64,000 bases of DNA. It comes from an uncultured Latescibacterota bacterium. Its GTDB lineage: Bacteria > Latescibacterota > UBA2968 > UBA8231. The DNA is taken from assembly GCA_958295495.1 (NCBI GenBank), contig OY282352.1:124001-188000 (forward strand), read 5' to 3'. The notes below the pieces were generated by a model. The model was given only the letters and a program-made list of their open reading frames with translations, ran no database searches and had not been told where the DNA came from. Shown here piece after piece: positions 46,882-55,447 of this stretch (its first letter is position 1; each line of letters opens with the position of its first letter). The position numbers were made by a program, and so were the translations under genes.

Positions 46882-48318
46882 TCAGGCCAACGACGCAAAT
46901 TCCCATTCCTCCAACTCCACCATCCCCTCCACGGCCACCGGCATTCCCACGCCCAAACCCGCCACTTGCAACGACCCCACCGCAATTTTTCCTTCCCGCA
47001 CATCCAAGGCCGCCAACCCGCTGCCCACCTCCCGATAGAGCGTCCCGTGCGTGGCCAAGCAGGCCGCCCGCTCGTCCGCGGTTAGGTGATCCAACCCCCG
47101 CACGTAGTGATGCCCGTTGCGCTCGACGTGCGCGATCCCCAGCGCCGCTACGTGCGCCAAATCTTGATGCAGGGGCACCACCGGCAGGTTCATCAGGTCC
47201 TCGCCCGAAAGAAAACAGCCCTCCCGCTGCCGCGCCAACGCCAGATTGGCCAGCGCCTTGACCAGCCCTTTGCACGCCTTGGACGAAACGCCCTCGTATC
47301 CCAGCGCCAAGGCTCGGCGAAAAGTGTCCAGCGCGTCGTCCGACTCGTCGATGAGCAAGGGACGACGCATGGCCGCGGCCCGGATGCCCGCCTCTAGGGC
47401 AGCATCCAAAGCCACGCTCCGCTCTAGGGGCTGCTCAACGTAGAGAATGCGCTCGTACAAGCGCGGCTGTGCGGCTGCAATGCCATCAAGCAAGCCAATG
47501 ACTGAGTCCATTTCCCGGTATTGCTCGTTGCCGTCGAGCGTGACCTTGTACTCGGCGTCGCGCCCGTCCAACAGCTCGGCAATCGCGGCTAACCGCGCCA
47601 AGTCGGCCTCCAAGTCGCCGTTTACCTTGACCTTGAAGTACGTCAGCCCCTGGCGCTCGACGCAATCGGCCAGCGACTGCGGCAACCCGTCGTCCAACCG
47701 CTCCTCGGGCGCAATATCGCTTGGGACAATCGGATCGGCTAATCCCACCGTGTGCCGCACGTGCAATTGCGCCAGCGGCGCGGTCCCTATCACTTGGCCG
47801 GGTTCCACCCCTTGCAGCTCGGGGTGAATCGCCCCCAGATCCAAGCCGAGGAGATTGGTCTTGAGCAACTCAAAGTAACTCGCGCCCACACCGCATCCCA
47901 TCGCGTCGATCAAGGCGCGCTCCATCAGCGTACTGCCGTGGATAGCCGTCAACCGGTTCAGGCCGTGCGCGTCGCCAGCGGATACCGTCTGCGCATAACC
48001 GGCCTGCCAGATTGCAAAGAACGACTTGGGCGACCGCGCCGCATCCAAATACGCTGACCGCGCCGCCCGCGCCGCCCACAGCAAGTCGGCGACATTGTCT
48101 TCGTAGCTTTTGGCCGGGTCCTTGTCGAACCACTTGGGGGGAAGGATGTCGGCTGCAACGCCTTGTACCGGAGTGCCGTTTTTTAGTGCGCCCTGCACCA
48201 CCACGTGGAGAATCGGCACTCCGGTCAGCACGGCCGCGCCGTATTTGAAGGGCATGCGGGTATGCACATTCCGCATGTAGAACCGCACGTCCTCAAGCCT
48301 TATTTCTACGGCATTCAC
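46882..48318 (-). CDS. Enolase-superfamily enzyme, muconate-lactonizing/epimerase-like, second of a tandem pair
   Basis: A 478-residue protein with long N-terminal capping domain. The catalytic barrel has lysines on both faces: Lys229-x-Lys231 (FKVKV) and Lys347 (SSKACKG), and metal ligands Asp262 (LDGNEQY), Glu295 (VEQPLER) and Asp324 (LLIDESD). That pattern (K-x-K plus a later lysine) is that of the muconate-lactonizing group, which includes dipeptide epimerases, N-succinylamino-acid racemases and o-succinylbenzoate synthase, rather than the mandelate racemase group. It is longer than usual for the group. The start is a GTG that overlaps the stop of its paralogue (GTGA). It lies in the transcription unit downstream of the arginine genes. 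Substrate unknown. Confidence 0.82.
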   Translation of the reverse strand: MNAVEIRLEDVRFYMRNVHTRMPFKYGAAVLTGVPILHVVVQGALKNGTPVQGVAADILPPKWFDKDPAKSYEDNVADLLWAARAARSAYLDAARSPKSFFAIWQAGYAQTVSAGDAHGLNRLTAIHGSTLMERALIDAMGCGVGASYFELLKTNLLGLDLGAIHPELQGVEPGQVIGTAPLAQLHVRHTVGLADPIVPSDIAPEERLDDGLPQSLADCVERQGLTYFKVKVNGDLEADLARLAAIAELLDGRDAEYKVTLDGNEQYREMDSVIGLLDGIAAAQPRLYERILYVEQPLERSVALDAALEAGIRAAAMRRPLLIDESDDALDTFRRALALGYEGVSSKACKGLVKALANLALARQREGCFLSGEDLMNLPVVPLHQDLAHVAALGIAHVERNGHHYVRGLDHLTADERAACLATHGTLYREVGSGLAALDVREGKIAVGSLQVAGLGVGMPVAVEGMVELEEWEFASLA

Positions 48319-49742
48319 GACAATTGCGCCTCCGCCAGCGGCTGCATGGCCTCGCTATCGACCGCACCATCAACCCCGAGCCCAGGCCGTTGCAAAGAAC
48401 CAACGGCGATCTGACCGTCGCGAATGTCGAGCAAGCCGCTTTGGCCCTCGGAGCGGTACAGATCGCCGTGCCGATCAAAGCACCACGCCCGCTCAGCGGC
48501 CGACAAGTGGTCCAACCCCCGCACGTAGTGGTGCCCGTTGCGCTCAACGTGGCCGATTCCCAACGCCGCTACGTGCGCCAAATCTTGGTGCAGGGACACC
48601 ACCGGCACCACGGTCAAATCCTCGGCCGAGACAAAACAAGGGCGGCCCGCGGCCGTGCGTTGCCAAGCGAGCGCGTAGTTGGCCAGTGCCTTGACCAAAC
48701 CCTTGCAACTCTTGGACGAGACGCCGCTGTAGCCCAAGTCCAACGCGCGGCGGAAGGAATCCAAGGATTCGTCCGACTCGTCAATCAGCAGCGGGCGTTT
48801 CGCCGCCAAAACCTCGAGGTCGCTCTTTAGCGCAGGATCGAGGGAAAGAGCGCGGTCCATGGGCTGCTCGACGTAGAGAATGCGGTGGTAAAACGCCCTC
48901 AATTCCCTTTCAACCCGCTCCAACAAGGCCAGCAAATCGGCCGCGTTGCCGTACTGTTCGTTGCCGTCGAGCGTGATGTGGTACTCCGCGCCGCTCTCGG
49001 CCAAAAGCGAGGCAATCTCGGCTAAGCGCTCGAAGTCGGCCGCGGGATCGCCGCCGATCTTGATCTTGAAATAGCGCAGACCCTGGCACTGAATGCATTC
49101 CTCCAAGGACTGGGGTAAGCCGTCGTCCAACCGCTCTGCGGGCGCAATTGCAGCCGTGCGGATGGGATCGACCAAGCCGACCGTATGGCGGACGTACAGC
49201 GAGCGCACCGGTGCCGCCGGCAGCACCGCCGCAAGCTCCAGCCCCTCTAGCTGCGGATGAATCCTCCCCAGCGCCAACCCGAGGACATTGTCCTGCAACA
49301 GCGCAAAATAGGGTTGTCCCAGCGCGACCCCCAAGCCGTCGATGAGTGCCCGTTCCATCAGGGCCGCGCCGTTGGACGCCAGCAGGTCGTTCGTGCCCCG
49401 CGCCCGGCCCCACGCCCGATTGGCCTCGTAGCCTGCCTCCCAGATTGCAAATGGGGTCGCGCCGGCACGACCCGACTCCCGATACGCGGTGGCTGCGGTT
49501 TGCGCTCCATCCACCAAGACCCGCAGGCCCTCGGCCATCGACTTGTTTGGGTCCTTGTCGAACCACCTAGGCGACAGCATGTCCGCAGACCAGCCCCTCA
49601 CCCGACGGCCATTGCCCAACTCTAGGTCCATAGCTACGTGCAGCGCGGTCAGGCTATCGGCGACCACGTTGCCGAACTTAAACGGCATCCGCATCCGCAT
49701 CTGGCGCACGTAAAATTCGATGTCTTTAATCGCCACTAACAT
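48315..49742 (-). CDS. Enolase-superfamily enzyme, muconate-lactonizing/epimerase-like, first of a tandem pair
   Basis: A 475-residue paralogue of the following gene. The frame is open 124 codons upstream inside argH, but the true start is the ATG at 49742, which overlaps the argH stop by seven bases and has GGAG five bases upstream. The catalytic pattern is FKIKIG (K-x-K), LDGNEQY, VEQPMDR, LLIDESD and SSKSCKG. The C-terminal third (VSLHQDLAHVAALGIGHVER) is almost the same as in the paralogue, while the regions that contact substrate differ more. It is coupled to argH, raising the possibility of a substrate linked to amino-acid or N-acylamino-acid metabolism. No close named family. Confidence 0.82.
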   Translation of the reverse strand: MLVAIKDIEFYVRQMRMRMPFKFGNVVADSLTALHVAMDLELGNGRRVRGWSADMLSPRWFDKDPNKSMAEGLRVLVDGAQTAATAYRESGRAGATPFAIWEAGYEANRAWGRARGTNDLLASNGAALMERALIDGLGVALGQPYFALLQDNVLGLALGRIHPQLEGLELAAVLPAAPVRSLYVRHTVGLVDPIRTAAIAPAERLDDGLPQSLEECIQCQGLRYFKIKIGGDPAADFERLAEIASLLAESGAEYHITLDGNEQYGNAADLLALLERVERELRAFYHRILYVEQPMDRALSLDPALKSDLEVLAAKRPLLIDESDESLDSFRRALDLGYSGVSSKSCKGLVKALANYALAWQRTAAGRPCFVSAEDLTVVPVVSLHQDLAHVAALGIGHVERNGHHYVRGLDHLSAAERAWCFDRHGDLYRSEGQSGLLDIRDGQIAVGSLQRPGLGVDGAVDSEAMQPLAEAQLS

Positions 49743-51133
49743 TCGGCTCCGCTCGCGGCCCATGCCCGCCGCGCCTTCTCCATCTGTTCGGCCACGGCCT
49801 GCGGGCCGGTGCCACCCTCTATATTGCGGCGCGCCAAGCTGTGGCGCACGTCGAGCAGGCCGAGCGCGTCTTCGCCAAAATCTGCGCTGTGTGCGTGCAG
49901 ATCGTCCAAGTGGAGGTCCGTGAGGGCACGGCCTTGCTCTAGCGAGTCCCGCACCAAGCGGCCGACGACGCGATGGGCCTCGCGGAAAGGTACGCCTTGG
50001 CCCACCAAATAGTCGGCCAAATCCGTTGCCAAGGCCGTGGAATCCACCGCGGACTCCATCCGCTCGGCGCGCACCTCCATGCTCTCCCAAGCACCGGCGA
50101 AAACCTCTAGGCAAATGGCCGACGTTTCCAGCGCATCGAAGAGCGGCTCCTTGTCTTCCTGCAGATCCTTGGCGTACGTCAACGGCACGGCCTTCATCGT
50201 CGTCAGCAATGCCACCAAGCTGCCGTACACCCGGCCGGTCTTGCCACGCACCAGCTCCAGCGCGTCCGGGTTTTTCTTTTGCGGCATCATGCTAGAGCCG
50301 GTGGCAAAGTGATCGTCGAGCTCGACAAAGCCAAACTCGGCCGACGACCAGAGGATCAAATCCTCGCAGAAGCGGCTCAAGTGCATCATTAGGATTGCCA
50401 GCGCGGACAGGGTCTCGAGCAGAAAATCGCGGTCGCTGACCGCGTCGAGACTGTTGGGGGTCACCTGCGAGAACCCGAGTTCGCGGGCGAGGAAGACCCG
50501 GTCGAGCGGAAACGCGCTCCCGGCCAAGGCCCCGGAACCCAACGGCATAAAGTCGGCCCGCCGCCAAGCGTCCCCCAGCCGCCCGCGGTCGCGTTCCAAC
50601 ATCCAAAACAGCGACAGGGCGTAGTGGGAGAAAAGCACTGGTTGCGCCTGTTGTAAGTGAGTGTAGCCCGGCAGCACCACGCGGCTGTGGCGCTCGCCCG
50701 ATGCCAGCAGTACGCCTTGCAGGTGGCGGATTTGAGCCTGGAGCGACGCAATCGCGCCCCGCAGGTAGAGCCGCTCATCTAAGTTGACTTGGTCGTTGCG
50801 GCTGCGCCCGGTGTGCAGCTTGCCCCCGACCGGGCCGATCAGCTCGGTCAGCCGCTGCTCCACCGCCATGTGGATGTCTTCAAGCGCGTCCGGGAGCGCG
50901 CAGTCCGGGGCTGAAAATTCTTCCAGTACCTGCTTTAGCCCCGCTTCGATTTGCTCCAGCTCCCCAACACTGAGGACGCCGGCCCGCTGCAGGGCGCGGG
51001 CGTAGGCCACGCTGCCCCCAACATCGGCCTCCAACAGCTTGCGGTCGAAGCCAATAGAGGCGTTGAAGCGCTCCATCAACTCGGCCGGCGCGGCCTGAAA
51101 CCGCCCGCCCCAAGGCGTTTGTACCTCGGCCAT
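49736..51133 (-). CDS. argH: Argininosuccinate lyase
   Basis: A 465-residue ArgH of the fumarase superfamily; splits argininosuccinate to arginine and fumarate. Signature GSSMMPQKKNPD at residues 279-290, TGRSRNDQV at 108-116, and the catalytic His in YTHLQQAQP (about 159). The start ATG overlaps the argD stop (TGATG) and the stop overlaps the start of the enolase-family gene. In the operon argR-argB-argD-argH; argininosuccinate synthase (argG), argC, argJ and argF are not in the window. Confidence 0.95.
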   Translation of the reverse strand: MAEVQTPWGGRFQAAPAELMERFNASIGFDRKLLEADVGGSVAYARALQRAGVLSVGELEQIEAGLKQVLEEFSAPDCALPDALEDIHMAVEQRLTELIGPVGGKLHTGRSRNDQVNLDERLYLRGAIASLQAQIRHLQGVLLASGERHSRVVLPGYTHLQQAQPVLFSHYALSLFWMLERDRGRLGDAWRRADFMPLGSGALAGSAFPLDRVFLARELGFSQVTPNSLDAVSDRDFLLETLSALAILMMHLSRFCEDLILWSSAEFGFVELDDHFATGSSMMPQKKNPDALELVRGKTGRVYGSLVALLTTMKAVPLTYAKDLQEDKEPLFDALETSAICLEVFAGAWESMEVRAERMESAVDSTALATDLADYLVGQGVPFREAHRVVGRLVRDSLEQGRALTDLHLDDLHAHSADFGEDALGLLDVRHSLARRNIEGGTGPQAVAEQMEKARRAWAASGAEC

Positions 51134-52329
51134 CAGACACCTTGGCGCAAGATCTCGTCAAATACATCTACTGCTTCGTCGATGCGATCCCGCTCGACGA
51201 CCAGCGGCGGCAGAAAGCGCACCACATCGGCCCCGGCCGTAGCGACCAAGATGTCGCGCTGGCGGAAGGCGGCCAGATAGTCGGCGGCCGGCTGGCGGGT
51301 GACCGCGCCGGCGATCAGCCCTTTGCCGCGGATTTCGGTGATGTGCTCAGGCCAGCGTTGTTGCAGCTTTTGCAGGCGACCGATCAGGTATTCGCCTTTT
51401 TCGCGCACCCCGTCGATAAAATCCGGCTCCAGTAGCTTGCCCAAGACCGCAGTCGCCGCGGCGCAGGCCACGGGATTGGCGCCGAACGTCGCGGCGTGGT
51501 CCCCGGCCTCAATGGCGTCGGCAACCTTCTGCCGCAAGAGCGCGACGCCGATTGGCAAGCCGCCGCCGAGGGCTTTGGCCAAGGTCATAATATCCGGTTC
51601 AACCTCGTATTGTTGATAGGCCCACAGCGATCCCAAGCGCCCACACCCCACTTGGATCTCGTCGAAGACCAGCAGCATCTCCCGCTCGTCGCACAGGTGC
51701 CTCAGCCCGGTGAGAAATTCCCCCGTCGCGGCGTGGATCCCCCCCTCGGCCTGCACCGGCTCGACCAAAATCGCACAGGTCTGATCCGCGACCAGCGACT
51801 CCACAGAGGCCAAATCGTTGAATTGGGCGAAGTCGATGCCCGGCAGCAACGGCTCAAACCCCTTGTGGTACTTGGGCTGGCCGGTCGTCGAGACGGATCC
51901 ATAGGTCCGCCCGTGAAAGGAATTTTCAAAGGCGATGAGGCGGTTTTTGGGCTGGTCGTGGGTGGTGTTGCCCCACTTGCGGCAGAACTTGAGCGAAGCC
52001 TCCCACGCCTCGGTGCCGCTGTTGCAGAAGAACGCCCGATCGGCAAACGAGTGCTCAACCAGCCGCTTTGCCACCTCGACCGAGGGAATTGTGTGATAGA
52101 GGTTAGACACGTGCATCAGCTTGGCGGCTTGAGTCTCAATGGCCTTGAGTACCTCGTAGTCGCCGTAGCCCAACGCATTGACCGCCAAGCCGCTGACAAA
52201 ATCGAGATAGCGGTTGCCGTCCATGTCGAAGAGATAGATCCCATTGCCCCTCTCTAGTACGAACTCAGGCCGGCCATAGGTCTGCAAAATGTACTGCGCC
52301 TCGCCCTTGATAATGTCTTCGGTTTTCAT
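51133..52329 (-). CDS. argD: Acetylornithine aminotransferase
   Basis: A 398-residue class III PLP aminotransferase. The ATG at 52329 is chosen (GGAG upstream; MKTEDIIKGEAQYI matches the family N-terminus); the open frame extends 45 codons further, into argB. PLP-binding features are FCNSGTEAWEASLKFCRK, HGRTYGSVSTTG, LVFDEIQVGCGRLG and the Schiff-base lysine in TLAKALGGGLPIG. It converts N-acetylglutamate semialdehyde to N-acetylornithine. A dual role as succinyldiaminopimelate aminotransferase is common in the family. Gap to argB is 16 bases. Confidence 0.93.
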   Translation of the reverse strand: MKTEDIIKGEAQYILQTYGRPEFVLERGNGIYLFDMDGNRYLDFVSGLAVNALGYGDYEVLKAIETQAAKLMHVSNLYHTIPSVEVAKRLVEHSFADRAFFCNSGTEAWEASLKFCRKWGNTTHDQPKNRLIAFENSFHGRTYGSVSTTGQPKYHKGFEPLLPGIDFAQFNDLASVESLVADQTCAILVEPVQAEGGIHAATGEFLTGLRHLCDEREMLLVFDEIQVGCGRLGSLWAYQQYEVEPDIMTLAKALGGGLPIGVALLRQKVADAIEAGDHAATFGANPVACAAATAVLGKLLEPDFIDGVREKGEYLIGRLQKLQQRWPEHITEIRGKGLIAGAVTRQPAADYLAAFRQRDILVATAGADVVRFLPPLVVERDRIDEAVDVFDEILRQGV

Positions 52330-52345
52330 GGTTTTCTCCGTCGTC

Positions 52346-53233
52346 CTACTGGACAATTTGGGTGCCAATGCCCTGCCGGGTGTAAAACTCGAGCAACATC
52401 GCATGCGGTACGCGCCCGTCAATGACGTGGGTTTTGCGCACGCCAGCTTTGACGGACCTGACACAAGCTTCGACCTTGGGAATCATCCCACCGCGGATCA
52501 CGCCTTGGTCAATCAGCTCGCCCACCTCAGAGACGCGCACGGTTGATAGCAGGGACGCATCGTCTGCCAGATCGCGCATAATGCCCTGTACGTCCGTCAA
52601 AAAAACCAATTTCTCGGCGAGCAGGGCCGCGGCGATTTCCCCGGCCGCCGTATCGGCATTGACGTTGAAGCTCTCGCCCTCCGGGCCGCGGCCAATCGGT
52701 GCAACCACCGGAATCATGCCCTTACCTATCAAGTCCAACAAAGGCGCGGTATCCACGTGCTCGACATCGCCGACACAGCCGATGTCCATGGCACCGCCAT
52801 CGGTCTGGACCCAGTGCTTGCGCACCTGCATGATCCCGGCGTCTTTGGCCGAGACGCCCACGGCCCGCCCGTCTAGGTCGCCAATCTCGCGGACGATCTG
52901 CGCGTTGACCTCGCCAAAGAGCACATCCTCGACCACCTTCATCGTCGCCGCGTCCGTGACCCGCAGCCCAGCTACGCGCTGGCTTTCAATGCCTAGCTCT
53001 TGCAGGCGACGAGTGATGGCCGGGCCGCCACCGTGGACCACGACCGGACAGATGCCGACCGCCTGCATGAAGACCATGTCCTTGTGTATGGTGTCCCCGC
53101 CGCCCATGGTACTACCGCCGTATTTGACGACCATCACTTTGCCGCGGAATTCTTGTAGGTAAGGCAGGGCCTCGATCAGGGTCTCGGCTTTGTCAAGCTG
53201 GGCCTGCAAGCCCTGCAAGACCTCGGCGTCCAT
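52346..53233 (-). CDS. argB: N-acetylglutamate kinase
   Basis: A 295-residue NAGK: KVMVVKYGGSTMG (about residue 32) and VVHGGGPAI for ATP/substrate binding, AGLRVTDAATM, and GIMRDLADDASLLSTV with GGMIPKVEAC. It phosphorylates N-acetylglutamate, the committed step. The ATG at 53233 overlaps the argR stop (TGATG) with GAGGAG upstream. The N-terminus carries an extra helix of about 28 residues (EVLQGLQAQLDKAETLIEALPYLQEF), the feature of hexameric arginine-inhibited NAGKs, so feedback inhibition by arginine is likely (inference). Confidence 0.93.
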   Translation of the reverse strand: MDAEVLQGLQAQLDKAETLIEALPYLQEFRGKVMVVKYGGSTMGGGDTIHKDMVFMQAVGICPVVVHGGGPAITRRLQELGIESQRVAGLRVTDAATMKVVEDVLFGEVNAQIVREIGDLDGRAVGVSAKDAGIMQVRKHWVQTDGGAMDIGCVGDVEHVDTAPLLDLIGKGMIPVVAPIGRGPEGESFNVNADTAAGEIAAALLAEKLVFLTDVQGIMRDLADDASLLSTVRVSEVGELIDQGVIRGGMIPKVEACVRSVKAGVRKTHVIDGRVPHAMLLEFYTRQGIGTQIVQ

Positions 53234-53709
53234 CACTTCTCCTCGCCGCACACTGCGTTGATATTATCGACTAACTTCGCCGCATCTTGCTCGGAACGAG
53301 TGACGATAAAGATCGTGTTTTCGCCGGCAAGCGTGCCCGCGACCTCGGCCCAACCAATGCGATCAATGGCCTCACAGACGCTTTGGGCATGCCCCGACGA
53401 GGTCCGCACCAGCACCATGTTGATCACCTGTTCGGTCTGGACCAAGAAGTCCTGCAACTCTCTTTCTAGAATGTGCAGGTCGCGCAGTGTGGCCCCAGCT
53501 TCGGGCAGCGTATAGCGAAATCCCCCATCGGCCTGCGGCACCCGGACCACGCCTATTTCGCGCAAGTCTTTCGACAAGGTCGATTGACTGACCTCGATGT
53601 CTTGTTGCTGGAGGACCTCGGCCAATTTCTCGTGCGTATCAATGGCTCTTCTGTAGAGCAACTCCCGTATGCGGGTCTGCCGCATCTGTTTATTCTGCTT
53701 ATTACGCAT
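53233..53709 (-). CDS. argR: Arginine repressor ArgR
   Basis: A 158-residue ArgR/AhrC. The N-terminal winged helix includes THEKLAEVLQQQDIEVSQSTLSKDLREIG (about residues 25-53); the C-terminal hexamerisation/arginine-binding domain has GTLAGENTIFIVTRS with the conserved G-T-x-A-G-x-(D/N)-T-I motif. It controls arginine genes in response to arginine. It is the first gene of the argR-B-D-H operon and so is probably autoregulated; a degenerate operator overlaps its -10 region. Confidence 0.93.
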   Translation of the reverse strand: MRNKQNKQMRQTRIRELLYRRAIDTHEKLAEVLQQQDIEVSQSTLSKDLREIGVVRVPQADGGFRYTLPEAGATLRDLHILERELQDFLVQTEQVINMVLVRTSSGHAQSVCEAIDRIGWAEVAGTLAGENTIFIVTRSEQDAAKLVDNINAVCGEEK

Positions 53710-53730
53710 AATTTATTTTTATTATTTAAT

Positions 53731-53773
53731 TGAAATAAGAATTGAAGTTAGATTGCCGCAGAGACTGTGTCAA
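53731..53773 (-). promoter_or_regulatory. argR promoter with degenerate ARG-box-like operator
   Basis: Minus strand: perfect TTGACA (53773-53768), 17-base spacer, weak -10 TAACTT (53750-53745). Plus-strand 53731-53747 reads TGAAATAAGAATTGAAG, resembling an ARG box with one substitution and one extra central base, and it overlaps the -10. Two TTCAATT copies occur on the minus strand here. The operator call is tentative. Confidence 0.4.
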
Positions 53774-53789
53774 GCAAGGCGCAGTCGCA

Positions 53790-54605
53790 CTACACTTCCT
53801 CGGCAACTGAGTCGATAGACACTTTGGTTCGGCCCGAGGCCATCTGCTCTTGCAGGCGCAGCTTGAGTTGCCGGCGGTCCAGCCCCCGCCAAAAGACCCC
53901 GCCGATGGCCAGCGAAATGGTGCTGTTCTCCTCGGAGACGACGATGACTACCGCGTCCGATTCCTGCGATAGACCCAATGCCGCCCGATGGCGGGTCCCC
54001 AGCCCCTGGTCCTCGACTTCTTCCGCCAAAGGCAAAGTGCAGCGGGCCGCCACCAAGCGCTCGTCTTGGATAACGACAGCTCGGTCGTGCAGCGGGGTGC
54101 GCGGGCTGAAGATCGTGGCCAGCAAATCGCCCGACACCTCCGAGTTCAGAGGCACTCCGGTCTCAATAACCGGCCTGATATGGACTTGACGCACCAGCAC
54201 GATCAGCGCCCCGTACCCCAAGTCGGCCAAGCGCCCGACTCCGCTGACGACCTCGTCGATGACCCATGACGGCTCGGCCTTGTAAAACCAGCGGAACGCC
54301 GGGGTCTGGCCCAAGACTTGGAGGAGACGCCGCAGCTCGGGCTGGAAGAGGATGACCAGCAGGATCAGCAGGATGGAGCGCGCCTGCTCCAAAAGCCAAG
54401 ACAGGGCGTTCAGATTGAGCCAAGGCGCGGCCAAGGCCACGATCACCATTAGCAGTAGCCCGGCGACCATGTGCGCGGCTCGGGTTTCCTTGATCAGGAA
54501 GAGCAAGCGGTAAAAAATAAAGGCCACCAGCAGAATATCCACCAAGGAGGTCAGCGAGACGGGCAGAAAGCCAAAGAGGTGGAACAGGACCGGGTCTTTT
54601 AGCAC
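53790..54605 (-). CDS. cdaA: Diadenylate cyclase CdaA with altered active-site motif
   Basis: A 271-residue membrane diadenylate cyclase making c-di-AMP from two ATP. The GTG at 54605 overlaps the folP stop by seven bases; family length (about 270) agrees. Three helices (about residues 21-90) precede the DAC domain. The RHR motif (GTRHRAA, Arg205-His206-Arg207) is intact, but the usual DGA reads Asp174-Arg175-Ala176 (TPLHDRAVV); the codon is CGA, one base from GGA. The Gly-to-Arg change is in the catalytic site and could reduce or change activity, or be a sequencing error. No ybbR/cdaR or glmM neighbour is present; it is the last gene of the tilS-ftsH-folP operon. Confidence 0.88.
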   Translation of the reverse strand: MLKDPVLFHLFGFLPVSLTSLVDILLVAFIFYRLLFLIKETRAAHMVAGLLLMVIVALAAPWLNLNALSWLLEQARSILLILLVILFQPELRRLLQVLGQTPAFRWFYKAEPSWVIDEVVSGVGRLADLGYGALIVLVRQVHIRPVIETGVPLNSEVSGDLLATIFSPRTPLHDRAVVIQDERLVAARCTLPLAEEVEDQGLGTRHRAALGLSQESDAVVIVVSEENSTISLAIGGVFWRGLDRRQLKLRLQEQMASGRTKVSIDSVAEEV

Positions 54606-55447
54606 GATACTTGGCCCCGCACGGCCTCGGCTAAGCGAACGGCCCGCAGCGTCGCGGCCACATCGTGGACCCGCAGCACGTGGACGCCCGCTCCAGCCGC
54701 GAGCACCGCCGCGGCCAAGCTGCCCTCTAAGCTCTCGGCGGCCGAGAGCCCGAGCGTTTTCCATATAAAAGACTTGCGCGAAGCACCCACCACCAGCGGG
54801 CACTCCAAGCCCAAGAAGCGCTCTAGCATCCCCAATAAGGCGAGGTTGCCCTCCGGCGACTTGCCGAACCCCAAGCCCGGATCCACGGCCACGCGCTCAA
54901 CGCCTTGGGCTTGGGCGGCGCGTACGCGCTCTTCTAGAAAGGCGTACACCGCCCCGGGCAAGTCGGCGTAGTGGGTATTCTGCTGCATGGTAGCCGCCGT
55001 GCCTCGGCGGTGCATCAGTACCACCGGGGCTTTGGCCTGTGCGGCGACCTCGGCCATAGCTGGATCGTGCCGCAGGGCACTAATGTCGTTGATTATATCG
55101 GCCCCGGCCCCAAGGGCCCGGCGCGCCACCGCGGCCTTGACTGTGTCAACTGAGATAGGCACCTCGCTCTGGCGGCGAAGGCCCTCGACGGCCGGGAGAA
55201 CTCGGGCGCATTCCTCGGCGACCGAGACGTCCTCGGCGACCCCGTACATCGGTGGCCGCGACGATTCACCGCCTATATCGACGATCGCCGCCCCTTCCTC
55301 CACCATCTCCAAGCCGCGCTGCACCGCGGCCCTCGGCTCGCAGTAGCAACCCCCGTCGTAAAACGAATCGGGCGTCGCATTGAGGACGCCCATGATTTGT
55401 ACTTGATCGCCAAAGTGGAGGACGCGACCTCCCAACTCCCAGATCAC
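54599..55447 (-). CDS. folP: Dihydropteroate synthase
   Basis: A 282-residue TIM-barrel DHPS: joins p-aminobenzoate and hydroxymethyldihydropterin diphosphate in folate synthesis. Motifs: IMGVLNATPDSFYDGG (residues 18-33), DIGGESSRPP (loop with the sulfonamide-related residues), SVDTVK, INDIS, LMHRRG, DPGLGFGKSPEGNLALL, and VGASRKSFI. The start is a GTG overlapping the ftsH stop by four bases (GTGA). Its order after ftsH is common in many phyla. Confidence 0.93.
   Translation of the reverse strand: MIWELGGRVLHFGDQVQIMGVLNATPDSFYDGGCYCEPRAAVQRGLEMVEEGAAIVDIGGESSRPPMYGVAEDVSVAEECARVLPAVEGLRRQSEVPISVDTVKAAVARRALGAGADIINDISALRHDPAMAEVAAQAKAPVVLMHRRGTAATMQQNTHYADLPGAVYAFLEERVRAAQAQGVERVAVDPGLGFGKSPEGNLALLGMLERFLGLECPLVVGASRKSFIWKTLGLSAAESLEGSLAAAVLAAGAGVHVLRVHDVAATLRAVRLAEAVRGQVSC

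Noticed and set aside
46882..49742. Possibility that the twin enolase genes are one gene broken by a frameshift
   Set aside because: Each has its own start, complete capping domain and complete set of catalytic motifs, so they are two full-length paralogues.
53790..54803. Longer 337-residue version of CdaA beginning at 54803
   Set aside because: The extra 66 residues are low-complexity Arg/Gly-rich sequence read out of frame from folP; the GTG at 54605 gives the family's normal length.
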